From: Candidatus Melainabacteria bacterium
GTDB taxonomy: Bacteria > Cyanobacteriota > Vampirovibrionia > Vampirovibrionales > Vampirovibrionaceae
Reading direction: 5' to 3'
DNA length: 39,352 nucleotides
NCBI GenBank assembly: GCA_902168245.1
Contig: CABHPA010000072.1
Coordinates: forward strand, 1-39,352
The notes beneath the pieces were generated by a model that saw only the letters and a list, made by a program, of their open reading frames with translations, did not search any database and was not told where the DNA came from. Positions 1 to 8,036 of the stretch are shown one piece after another; the first letter of the stretch is position 1; every line of letters begins with the position of its first letter. The position numbers and the translations under genes are program-made.

Positions 1-60
1 AACAATACTCGGACTGTAAGGTCCCGGAAAGATAGCTCTCCGCCAAGGGTTTATTTAAAC

Positions 61-93
61 CAAAGACCGCTGACTCAAACTCGGCGGTCTTTG
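61..93. terminator. Inverted repeat, probable terminator
   Basis: A perfect 10-base stem (61-70 CAAAGACCGC with 84-93 GCGGTCTTTG) encloses a 13-base loop. An outer AAAC/GTTT pairing can extend it. It lies just upstream of the first gene, so it probably ends transcription of a gene outside the window. The downstream T-run is short, so Rho-independent function is likely but not certain. Confidence 0.5.
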
Positions 94-156
94 TGTTTGC
101 GATTTCTCAATAGGTCTTGCCTGAACTTTTTTTGTTAGCTTTGCCGTATTAAAAAT

Positions 157-495
157 ATGAAACTTGTTTTGCCACACCTGCTCTTAATGGTTGGGCTTAT
201 ATTTTCATTGTTTCAAGGTGCCTATGCCGCCTCTTTGGATCAAAAACACCTGATTGAGAATGAGGTGGCGATTCATCCTATTGAGCTGAAGGCCTCCACT
301 ATTAAAACAGACAATTTCCCTGTAGACTTGGCGGCTGTGCTGAAATTGGTGGAAAGTCAGAATTTGCTAATTGCCCAAAGTCGAAATAATACTGAAGTTT
401 TGCAAAGCCGATTACGACAACAGAGGTCGGGCTATTGCCTAATATCACCGGCTCTTATTCAGAAAATTGGCAGGACGGGCAGCAGCGTTTTATTT
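157..495 (+). pseudogene. TolC-like outer-membrane efflux protein, N-terminal remnant
   Basis: The reading frame opens with a signal peptide (residues about 1-25, ending AYA). It continues with a segment typical of the start of TolC-family channels: a leucine-rich helix (DLAAVLKLVESQNLLIAQSR) followed, after a frame change, by a LPNITGSYSE-type strand. Around base 434 the frame must shift by one base for the TolC-like sequence to continue, which suggests one missing nucleotide. At about base 495 the TolC sequence stops and runs in frame straight into the coiled-coil part of a MacA-like adaptor. The remaining roughly 300 or more residues of a normal TolC are absent. I see no good ribosome binding site before the ATG. 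The family assignment comes from remembered sequence pattern and from the MacA/MacB neighbours. The exact junction is uncertain by tens of bases. Confidence 0.55.
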
Positions 496-1462
496 CGGGG
501 GCGCAAGCCAAATTCAAGGATGCCCAAACCAAATCGAAACGGTTGGGCTTGTTGGCCCAGGAACGCTATATCAGCCAGGAAGAATACGAAACCGGACAAA
601 CCACAGCCGCGCAAGCCAGTAGGGATTTTCAAAATGCCGAAACACGTCTGCGGGAACTGCAAACCCAACAACTTGCATTGCAGACCCAGGCGGGGGATGT
701 GCAATATGCGGCCGCCCAGGCGCAGGCGCAACAGGTGGCGTTGGAAACTTCCCGGCAACGGCTGGCGGAAACCCGCATTTACGCCCCCATTTCCGGCGTG
801 GTGACTTCCCGTCTAGGGCAAATCGGGCAGATTGTCTCTTCGGGAATCAGTAACGTGGGCGGCGGCACGGCGATTATGACCCTGGCTGATTTGTCCCATA
901 TTTACGTGCTGGCCTCAGTGGATGAAAGCGATATTGGCCAGGTGAAAGAGGGGCAGCCGGTTAAAATCACGGGGATGCCTTTCCCGGCCAGCAATTCTAC
1001 GGCCGCGTGGTGCGCATTGCCCCCAAAGGGCTGGAAGAGTCCAATGTGGTGACCTTTGAAGTGAAAATTGAGGTGAACGGCCCCAACAGCCAATTGCTGA
1101 AACCGGCCATGACCACCAATGTGGAAATCGTGACGGCCCATCGGGAGTATGGGCTTAAAATCCCGGCGGATGCGTTGAGGACTGACCCGAACGGCCAAAT
1201 GTTCGTGTTGGTGCGTAATCCCGATAAGAGCGCCGTGCGCCCGGTTCGCCGTCAGCCGGTAGTGGCTGGGCTGAACAACGGCACGGAAATGGAAATCACC
1301 AGTGGTTTGTCGAATGGGGATACCGTGGTGATGAGCCACGGGCAGGCGCGCAGCCGCTGGCACAAGGATGCGAATTCCCCACCGGGCGGCGTATCCGGCA
1401 AAAATGGCCGCCGGGGGCAAATGATAATGATGCGCGGCCTGGGTGGCGGCAGAAGCCGATGA
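496..1462 (+). pseudogene. MacA/HlyD-like periplasmic adaptor, truncated and frameshifted
   Basis: The sequence matches a membrane-fusion (HlyD/MacA) adaptor. It has an alanine/glutamine-rich coiled-coil hairpin at about 496-760, then the lipoyl/barrel segment (RIYAPISGVVTSRLGQIGQIV) and a beta-barrel region (VLASVDESDIGQVKEGQPVKI). The frame breaks near 970-976 in a GGGG run. In the next frame it continues as DAFPGQQFYGRVVRIAPKG and runs to the stop at 1460-1462. The N-terminal membrane anchor and first half of the hairpin are missing, replaced by the TolC fragment. Its last four bases overlap the ATG of the following ABC ATPase (ATGA), as in an efflux operon. In an intact tripartite pump this protein links the inner-membrane MacB to TolC. 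As it stands it could not make a full adaptor unless the breaks are sequencing or assembly errors. Confidence 0.65.
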
Positions 1463-2130
1463 TTCGCGTTGCAGGCGCAACCAAGTCCTATCGCGTGGGC
1501 GAGGAATCCGTGGCCGTGCTGCATGGGGTGGATTTGCACGTAAAGGTCGGGGAAATGGCTGCCCTCACCGGGTCTTCAGGCATCGGGAAATCCACGCTCA
1601 TGAATATTCTGGGTTGCCTCGACCGCCCGGATGCGGGGCGGTACTTTCTGGCGGGTGAGGATGTGTCCGGCTTGTCGCAGGATGAACTGGCGGTCATCCG
1701 CAACCGGCGGATCGGCTTTGTGTTTCAAACCTTCAATTTACTGCCCCGCATGAGCGCCCTGGAAAACGTGGGCCTGCCCCTTTTATATGCCGGAGAGGCC
1801 GACCCCCATGCCAGGGCGGCAGAAGCCTTGCACACGGTTGGCCTTGCTGAACGGATGCACCATGAGCCGAATCAGTTATCGGGCGGCCAGCGGCAGCGGG
1901 TGGCCATTGCGCGGGCCATTATCACTAACCCGGCCATTATCCTGGCCGATGAGCCAACCGGGAACCTGGACAGCAAAACCAGCCTGGAAGTGATGGATCT
2001 GTTTCTGGAATTGAACCGCCAGGGCCGCACCATCGTCATCGTGACCCATGAGCCGGATATCGCCGCGTATTGCCAGCGACAAATTCGCATGAAAGACGGG
2101 CGGATTGCAGAAATGGCGTGGTCTGCCTGA
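1459..2130 (+). CDS. MacB/LolD-type ABC transporter ATPase
   Basis: A 223-residue ATPase of the MacB/LolD class, the usual length for a stand-alone ATPase of this family. Visible motifs are Walker A GSSGIGKST (about residues 38-46, with Ile where Ser/Ala is common), the Q-loop in FVFQTFNLLPRMSALENV, the signature LSGGQRQRVAIARAI, Walker B IILADEPTGNLD and the H-loop VTHE. It would bind and hydrolyse ATP at the cytoplasmic face to power the neighbouring permease. The ATG overlaps the end of the MacA-like gene, and its TGA stop overlaps the permease ATG (TGATG at 2128-2132), so the three are translationally coupled. It is the only gene of the cluster whose frame is unbroken. In E. coli MacB the ATPase and permease are one polypeptide; here they are separate genes. 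Confidence 0.9.
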   Translation: MIRVAGATKSYRVGEESVAVLHGVDLHVKVGEMAALTGSSGIGKSTLMNILGCLDRPDAGRYFLAGEDVSGLSQDELAVIRNRRIGFVFQTFNLLPRMSALENVGLPLLYAGEADPHARAAEALHTVGLAERMHHEPNQLSGGQRQRVAIARAIITNPAIILADEPTGNLDSKTSLEVMDLFLELNRQGRTIVIVTHEPDIAAYCQRQIRMKDGRIAEMAWSA

Positions 2131-3338
2131 TGCTGTTCTGGACGATTCTGAAAGTGGCGCTCAGGAGCTTGTTTGCTAACAAGCTGCGCACCTTGTTGTC
2201 CATGCTGGGCATATCATCGGGGTGGGCGCGGTAATTTCCATGCTGGCTCTGGGAACGGGCGCGCAAAAGCAGGTGCTGGAAGGGATTCAATCCATGGGAA
2301 CCAACCTGCTGATTGTGCGCTCCGGGCAGGCGGGCATGCGCGGAGTCTCTCTCGGCGCGCAAGATAGCCTGACCCTGGAGGACGCCGAAGCGCTGCTGCG
2401 CAAAATGAGCGCCGTGCGGTCGGTCTCCCCGGTGGTGGGCGGCAGTGTGCAAATGAAGTTTTTGAACCGTAACGTGCGTACCAATGTGACCGGCGCGGCG
2501 TTAACCTATTTCGATATCCGTAATTTCCCGGTGGAAAAGGGCCGCATCTTTCTGGAAAGCGAAGTGAGCCAGCATGCGCGAGTGGCCGTGCTTGGCCCGG
2601 TGACCGCCGAGAATTTATTTGGTGACCAGGATCCGATCGGTAAGACCATGAAGCTGAAAGGCATCAATTTCCAGATTGTGGGGGTACTGAAATCCAAGGG
2701 CGATCAGGGGTACTTCAACCCCGACGATCAGGCGATTATTCCCTACACCACGGCCATGAAGCAGGTGCTGGGGCTGGAATATATCCACGAGATCGATTTG
2801 CAGGTGGCACCCAATGCCGATATTACCCAGGCCCAGCAAGAGGCCACGGAATTGCTGCGCAAACAGCACCGCTTGCAGCCCGACGCGCCGGATGATTTCA
2901 ACATTCGCAATCAGGCGGAATTTATTGAGACCGCCTCCAGTTTTAGCCGGGTGTTTACGGTTTTACTGGGTGGAATTGCCAGTATTTTGCTGCTGGTGGG
3001 CGGCATTGGCATTATGAACATTATGCTGGTGACGGTGACGGAGCGCACCCGTGAAATCGGCGTACGCAAAGCGATTGGCGCGCGGAACCGGGATATCCTG
3101 CTTCAATTTTTGCTGGAATCCATGTTGTTGAGCTGTACCGGCGGCATGATTGGCGTATTGCTGGGGTTGGCCCTGGCGTTTTGCATCAGCCGGTTTTCCC
3201 TAGTTCCCCACCGTGGTGGAATGGCCCAGCGTTTTGCTGGCGTTTGCGTTTGCAGCCGGGGTGGGCGTCTTTTTCGGCTTTTACCCGGCCCGGTGCGCCG
3301 CCAGCCTGGATCCGATCGAAGCCTTGCGCTATGAATAA
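2130..3338 (+). pseudogene. MacB-like ABC transporter permease with two frame breaks
   Basis: Read from the ATG at 2130, the protein starts MLFWTILKVALRSLFANKLRT, the classic MacB N-terminus before TM1. It breaks near 2211, where one base appears missing in the GIIIGVGAVIS segment. The main frame then holds the periplasmic MacB_PCD domain and the FtsX domain with its hallmark GGIGIMNIMLVTVTERTREIGVRKAIGA region (about 3000-3090). Near 3200-3213 the frame shifts back, and the true C-terminus ([21 protein letters not shown]) ends at the TAA at 3336-3338. Corrected for the two breaks the product would be about 402 residues, normal for this family. The breaks are -1 and +1 and so compensate. In the uncorrected sequence the long middle frame can only begin at an internal start near 2222, which loses TM1. 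Either the gene is decaying or the sequence here has errors. Confidence 0.75.
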
Positions 3339-3472
3339 TGCGTTATGATGGGAACGATCAGCTCAAAGCGCAAGGTTCAGTCGCCATTGGCTGGCCCTGG
3401 TTTTGCATTTTGGGGCTGTTTGATTTTAGATAGGGACACTGGATTTAGAGCGATAACCAAGGAGATTGACGT

Positions 3473-3865
3473 ATGAAACAACTCGCCTGGAAAAAGTTTG
3501 CCGGGATGCTTTCGGTCTTGGCGCTGGTCTTGTTGGTGGGGGCGAATGTTTTTGCCAACTACGATGGCACCCGCCTGAAATTTTATATTTACACGCCCAA
3601 GTCCGGTCACTGCAAAGAGGCCATTTGCGCCACCGCCGCGCCGGTCGCCCAATCCATCAAGTTGTCCAACCGCTCACTGAACCGTTATCGCTGTACTGGT
3701 AAAGTCAAGGTCAATGTCACATCCGACGGCTCCACCCTGCTGGACACCATTCGGATGGACGAATTTATCGAGCCGAACGTTAAGGGGTTCGTCATCAAAA
3801 AATACCAGGTGGGCGAAGTGCTGGATGGTCTGGATGTTTCCGGGGTGGATTGTACGTCAATCTAG
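3473..3865 (+). CDS. Small exported protein of unknown function
   Basis: A 130-residue protein with a clear signal peptide (residues 1-28: KKFAGMLSVLALVLLVGANVFA). The mature part of about 100 residues contains four cysteines (in GHCKEAICA, RYRCTG and VDCTS), suggesting disulfides outside the cytoplasm. A good ribosome binding site, AAGGAG at 3459-3464, lies eight bases before the ATG and fixes the start. I do not recognise a family. It follows the efflux cluster by about 130 bases on the same strand and faces the pilin-like gene at 3902, with only 36 bases between the stops. Confidence 0.75.
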   Translation: MKQLAWKKFAGMLSVLALVLLVGANVFANYDGTRLKFYIYTPKSGHCKEAICATAAPVAQSIKLSNRSLNRYRCTGKVKVNVTSDGSTLLDTIRMDEFIEPNVKGFVIKKYQVGEVLDGLDVSGVDCTSI

Positions 3866-3901
3866 CTTCATCAGATCTTGGTGGTAGCCGCGCCAGCCCT
3901 G

Positions 3902-4753
3902 TTAATGGGCATGCACTGGCCCGGTACAATTGGCGCCGCTGTCAGTATATCCGCCTACGGTGCAGGTATCGGATGCATCCTGATGGGTATCAGTGGGCTT
4001 CGCGGTATCTCCAACCGTGTTGGGATTGCCATTGTTGTTCAATGTATCATTTGTCGCATTGCCGACTGCATTGGTATGGTTTTGTACGTTGTTTGCCTTT
4101 TGATTGACGTAGCTAGCTGTATTATCGTTAATGGAGGAGTTTTGCACCTGGTTGTTCTGCAAGTTGATGACAATCCCCGACAACCTGAGACAAAGCAGGA
4201 TCTGCTCGGTGGTCATGGGTGTTCCATTGACCAGGATGGTGGTGTTTTTGAATTTCTCGGTATCGGCGCCGCTGTAATTTGCCAACTGCTGCAGGGAGCG
4301 CTCCAGGTTGGCGGCGAAATGCTCTGAATTGGAGAGGTTCTTAATGAGCGCCTGCTCTTTGGGTGTCAAATTTTCATTAGTGGGTGGCGCGTTCTGATTG
4401 TTATGGGCCTGGTTTCCGTATAAATCCCCATTGGAACCCACGGTTTGAGTGGGTACGGATGAATTGACCAGATCACCGTTTGTGTCATATGTGAGGGTTT
4501 GGGAGGTGTTTGCAAGCTGGTTGCCGTTTTTTGTACCTTCTACCTGTGAGCTTGTTTGTACAATGCTGGCTTGACCGCCATGCAGCGTCATGTCCTTTTT
4601 AAGGCCCACAAAAACGCTATTGAAGGACTTCCCAAAGTACAGGAACGCGGTGGAGCCAATGACGAACAGCAGCCCGCCGATGATCATGTATTCCATGAGG
4701 GTATCGCCGTGGTGGCGCGCGCGCGGTGATAAACTGGTCTTTCGTTGGCTCAA
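3902..4753 (-). CDS. Long Flp-like (type IVb) prepilin-like protein A
   Basis: A 283-residue protein read from a TTG start at 4751-4753. The N-terminus is a short basic leader ending in Gly, followed by DTLMEYMIIGGLLFVIGSTAF: Gly at -1, Glu at +5, Tyr at +6 and then a hydrophobic helix. This is the class III/Flp prepilin pattern cleaved by a TadV/PilD-type peptidase. Flp pilins are normally about 50-80 residues; this one carries a further 230 residues rich in Asn, Gln, Thr and Ser. The C-terminal tail has two cysteines (DTCTVGGYTDSGANCTG). There is no strong ribosome binding site before the TTG, so the exact start is uncertain. It would sit in the inner membrane or be assembled into a surface fibre. 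Related genes occur at 8037, 8968 and 27866. Confidence 0.75.
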   Translation of the reverse strand: MSQRKTSLSPRARHHGDTLMEYMIIGGLLFVIGSTAFLYFGKSFNSVFVGLKKDMTLHGGQASIVQTSSQVEGTKNGNQLANTSQTLTYDTNGDLVNSSVPTQTVGSNGDLYGNQAHNNQNAPPTNENLTPKEQALIKNLSNSEHFAANLERSLQQLANYSGADTEKFKNTTILVNGTPMTTEQILLCLRLSGIVINLQNNQVQNSSINDNTASYVNQKANNVQNHTNAVGNATNDTLNNNGNPNTVGDTAKPTDTHQDASDTCTVGGYTDSGANCTGPVHAH

Positions 4754-5144
4754 AAGAAAGGCATCCGGTTTGAGGCTGATGTGCTCGCCTCGATGTCATG
4801 TCTTTCTTTTCGGCATGGTTTAAGGGGACTAAAGTGAGTATGAAGTTTTTGCAATATTTAGGGGGCGTTTTGTGATGTGCATGGCTCAGCGTCTAAAGTT
4901 TCTGAACCTGTGAGTCTGCTTTAAATTAAGGTGATTCTCGGCTTTTTGAGGTGTTTTCTTTTGATGGGTGCGTATTTTAAGGCTTGGCTGAGGGCTATGT
5001 TCTTGACATGTCAAGGTTTGTCTGGGAAGCATTTAAGCTAAGTTGTAAGGAAATGTAAATATCTGTTCCGGATGTGTAAAGTATATCCTTTTGATATTTT
5101 TTATTCAAATATAGGGAACTTTACTCATCATAAGGGACAGTGAA
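4754..5144. other. AT-rich divergent intergenic region
   Basis: This region lies between the divergent starts of prepilin A (-) and the 890-residue repeat protein (+), so it must hold both promoters. A 14-base perfect palindrome, CTTGACATGTCAAG, at 5002-5015 contains a consensus -35 hexamer (TTGACA). I do not see a well-spaced -10 after it. An 11-codon open frame at about 4839 is too short to call. Confidence 0.4.
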
Positions 5145-7817
5145 ATGACGACATTCAATACTAATTTTCTTCAATCCTTTAACTTCCCCAGAACCGCCAC
5201 TTCCGTACCGGTCAATAACAATGTCAGCGCCAATGCGGCCGTTTCTTCAACCGGCGGCGTGGGCAGTAGCGCGCAAAACCCCTATGTATTGAACAGTGGT
5301 AGCAACTGGGTGGATTGGAGCAGCGGAAACAAGCCCCAGTTTGTCTCATACCAGGGCAACGTGTACCAGTACAAGAAAAACGAGAGCAGCGGCAACCTGC
5401 TTTATTCCTCTACAGACAAGCTGCCTTACGGGCAAAACAACCTGCGTCTGAGGTTCAGCGGTAAGTCCAAGCAGGATGTGGTTGGCTATACCACCGAACG
5501 GGTGCAGGTCGGCACCAATCAGGTGCAAGTCGGCACCGAGCGCGTACAAGTAGGTACCGAGCGAGTTCAGACCGGAACGGAGCAGTACCAGACCGGCACG
5601 GAGCGGGTACAAGTAGGTACCGAGCGAGTTCAGACCGGAACGGAGCAATACCAGACCGGCACCGAACGGGTGCAAGTAGGTACCGAGCGAGTTCAGACCG
5701 GAACGGAGCAATACCAGACCGGCACCGAACGGGTGCAAGTAGGTACCGAGCGAGTCCAGACCGGAACGGAGCGTTACCAGACCGGCACCGAACGGGTGCA
5801 AGTAGGTACCGAGCGAGTCCAGACCGGAACGGAGCGTTACCAGACCGGCACCCAGAGCGTACAGGTGGGCACCGAGAAGATTCAGACTGGGACGCGGATT
5901 TCTGGCTACAATACCCGCGTTGAAACCGGCAATATAACCGTCAACCGCGAACTGGACGGCAAGGATAACGCGGGCGCCGTCGGGAACATCCTGAATGCGG
6001 AAAACGGCACTTCCACCCTGCTGGATGCCAACAAGGCGCAGACTTTCTTTTCCACGGACGCCGCCAAATACAAGACTAGCGGTTTGCTTTCCGAAGACAA
6101 CCAGGCCAACGGCAAGTCGGTCGATATCTTTAAGAAAACCAACGCCGATGACATGTACGTGGCCGGGGACCCGCAAGTGGGCGGCAAAGGCAACAACTAC
6201 CAGGCCGACACGATTTCTCCCGACACCGGCTTTGTGACCATGTACGAGGACGGCGTGGACAATGGCCGCAAAACGACCATTAACGCCCACGTAGATACCA
6301 TTAACAATCAGGGTAACAAGGCGTTCACCGAATACGGCTTTGTGGTTCAGGACGATAGCGGCCAGAAAACCAACGCCACCCTTTCCGGCGGGCAACTGAT
6401 GATTAACGGCCAGCCCTTGCTTCCCGGCCAGCAAAAGGTGATTGGCGATCCCAACGACCCGGTGGCCAAATTCTATTACGCCAGCATGCCCGGCGGCGAA
6501 AACGGAACCAACGAGCAACGGCTGGTCTTTGAATCCTACGAAAAAGCGACCCCTGAAACCCGCCAGAAGCTGATTGACGCAGGCGCCGATCCCGCCCAGG
6601 TGGACGCCCTGCGCTCCAAGTACCAATCCACTTTCGGGTTCCGGATTCCGGACGGCAAAGGCAGCTATCGCTCCTCCGCCGGTGTCTCAGGCGGCCTGCC
6701 GGTGACTTCCAACGGCGTTAAAACTTATTACGACGCCCATTTCTCCGAACCGGATTCCTTCAACCTTCCCACCAAAAAGACCTATCAAGACCCGATCTAT
6801 GAGCCGGTCTACACCGAGAAGCCCATTTACCAGGATCAGCCCACCTACGGCGAACGCCCGGTGTACACGGATCAGCCCAAGTACGAAGACCGTCCTACCT
6901 ACGGCGAGCGCCCGGTATACACGGATCAGCCCAAGTACGAGGATCGTCCCACCTACGGCGAGCGCCCGGTATACACGGATCAGCCCAAGTACGAGGATCG
7001 TCCCACCTACGGCGAGCGCCCGGTGTACACGGATCAGCCCAAGTACGAGGATAAGCCCGTTTACAAGGATGTTCCTGTTTACGAAAACAAGCAAAAGCCG
7101 ATTTACGGCACTAAGTACGAAATCTGCAAATCTCTGGCCTCCCCGTTGGCGCTGGATTTAGGCGGCGACGGGCTTGAGACCACCCCGCAGACCAAGGCGA
7201 TGGATATCGACGGGGACGGCTCACCCGATCTCTCTTCCTGGTTCGGTTCCAAAGAAGGCGTACTGGCCTTTGACGCCAACAAAAACGGAAAAATCGACCT
7301 GAACGGCCAGGAGCTGTTCGGCGACAACAGCGACGTGAACGGCGACGGCAAGCCGGATAATTTCGCCAACGGCTTCGACGCCTTAAAGTCCTTCGCCGAG
7401 AAGAACTTGGGCGCATCCGCCACAACCGACAACATTTTGGACGCCAACGAAATCCGGGCGCTGGAAAACCAGGCCGGATTGCGGATGGTGGTCGGCCAAC
7501 AGGTCAGCAAGCCTTCCGATTACGGCGTGAACCAGATTGGCCTGAATTACAACAACATCAACCAGACCGATGCCTTCGGCAACGAGTTCCGCCAGCAGGC
7601 CGGATTCCAGAGAACGCTGGCGAACGGACAGGTGATGAACAACAACATTACCGATGTCTGGCTGAACCACAGCCCGCTCCAGCAAAGCCTGAACACTCCC
7701 CTGCAAGCCTCCGTTCCGGCAGCCGCGCCGGTGGATTTTAACCAGCAGCTAAGCAGCCTGCAAAGCATGTTCGCCCAGTTGTTGCAGTTGTTCAAGTCTT
7801 ACTCGACGGCGCACTAA
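5145..7817 (+). CDS. Large repeat protein with RTX-like Ca-binding C-terminal region
   Basis: An 890-residue protein with no N-terminal signal peptide. The first 115 residues are Asn/Ser/Thr-rich. Next come 19 tandem heptads of the type TERVQVG/TERVQTG/TEQYQTG (bases 5493-5891). A unique region of about 315 residues follows. A second array has four 18-residue repeats starting PTYGERPVYTDQPKYEDR (6840-7055), built on a P-x-Y hexad. The C-terminal region opens with SPLALDLGGDGLETT. It then has Asp-rich loops DIDGDGSPD (687-695), DANKNGKID (710-718) followed by LNGQELFGD, and DVNGDGKPD (730-738). This pattern is known from the C-terminal parts of large RTX/haemolysin-like secreted proteins, and the loops look EF-hand-like and calcium-binding. 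The last 30 residues form a predicted amphipathic helix (LQSMFAQLLQLFKS). The start is supported by AAGGGA about ten bases upstream. A secreted surface protein is likely by inference; the export route is unknown. Confidence 0.8.
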   Translation: MTTFNTNFLQSFNFPRTATSVPVNNNVSANAAVSSTGGVGSSAQNPYVLNSGSNWVDWSSGNKPQFVSYQGNVYQYKKNESSGNLLYSSTDKLPYGQNNLRLRFSGKSKQDVVGYTTERVQVGTNQVQVGTERVQVGTERVQTGTEQYQTGTERVQVGTERVQTGTEQYQTGTERVQVGTERVQTGTEQYQTGTERVQVGTERVQTGTERYQTGTERVQVGTERVQTGTERYQTGTQSVQVGTEKIQTGTRISGYNTRVETGNITVNRELDGKDNAGAVGNILNAENGTSTLLDANKAQTFFSTDAAKYKTSGLLSEDNQANGKSVDIFKKTNADDMYVAGDPQVGGKGNNYQADTISPDTGFVTMYEDGVDNGRKTTINAHVDTINNQGNKAFTEYGFVVQDDSGQKTNATLSGGQLMINGQPLLPGQQKVIGDPNDPVAKFYYASMPGGENGTNEQRLVFESYEKATPETRQKLIDAGADPAQVDALRSKYQSTFGFRIPDGKGSYRSSAGVSGGLPVTSNGVKTYYDAHFSEPDSFNLPTKKTYQDPIYEPVYTEKPIYQDQPTYGERPVYTDQPKYEDRPTYGERPVYTDQPKYEDRPTYGERPVYTDQPKYEDRPTYGERPVYTDQPKYEDKPVYKDVPVYENKQKPIYGTKYEICKSLASPLALDLGGDGLETTPQTKAMDIDGDGSPDLSSWFGSKEGVLAFDANKNGKIDLNGQELFGDNSDVNGDGKPDNFANGFDALKSFAEKNLGASATTDNILDANEIRALENQAGLRMVVGQQVSKPSDYGVNQIGLNYNNINQTDAFGNEFRQQAGFQRTLANGQVMNNNITDVWLNHSPLQQSLNTPLQASVPAAAPVDFNQQLSSLQSMFAQLLQLFKSYSTAH
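5493..5891 (+). repeat. Nineteen 21-bp repeats (63-bp higher-order unit)
   Basis: In-frame DNA tandem repeats encode 19 heptapeptides beginning TERVQ or a variant. Most are arranged as a 21-residue, 63-bp super-unit of three heptads (VQV, VQT and YQT types). Neighbouring super-units are nearly identical at DNA level, which points to recent expansion. The edges (TNQVQVG at the start, TQSVQVG and TEKIQTG at the end) are diverged, as expected for an array that grows from its centre. Confidence 0.95.
6840..7055 (+). repeat. Four 54-bp tandem repeats (Pro/Tyr-rich)
   Basis: Four in-frame copies of an 18-residue unit, PTYGERPVYTDQPKYEDR, with only a few silent differences and a final Arg-to-Lys change. 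Degenerate P-x-Y hexads flank the array on both sides (IYEPVYTEKPIYQDQ before, PVYKDVPVYENKQKPIY after). The 18-residue unit therefore arose from an older hexapeptide repeat. Confidence 0.95.
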
Positions 7818-7835
7818 CGCCTGAAGGCCATTCCG

Positions 7836-7880
7836 AAAAAACGAAAGCGCAGTGGTTGATTAGGCCGCTGCGCTTTCGTT
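7836..7880. terminator. Bidirectional terminator
   Basis: A 15-bp stem (7841-7855 with 7865-7879, one G-T wobble) encloses a 9-base loop. It is preceded by AAAAAA (7836-7841) and followed by a T-rich stretch. It sits between the convergent 890-residue repeat gene and prepilin B and can end transcription from both sides. The A-run makes it strongest for the minus strand. Confidence 0.75.
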
Positions 7881-8036
7881 TATGCGCTTTTTCCGGTTAT
7901 CCAAGCCACAACCTGAAGCTGTCCCTGTTGCAAAGGGCAAGGGCAAAGTGATCCAATTTGTGTTGTGGCAAACAAAATGTGAGCCACTTATAAAGTTTGT
8001 CGTCAATCAATCAAAAGATGTTAGATTCAATTAGCT

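Noticed and set aside
4839..4874. 11-codon frame that could be a leader peptide
   Set aside because: AAGGGG lies too far upstream and there is no attenuator structure or downstream biosynthetic gene.
5346..6626. 426-codon open frame on - inside the repeat protein gene
   Set aside because: It is antisense to the heptad array; its repeats simply mirror the DNA repeats. The sense frame has a good start, a coherent domain order and known C-terminal motifs.
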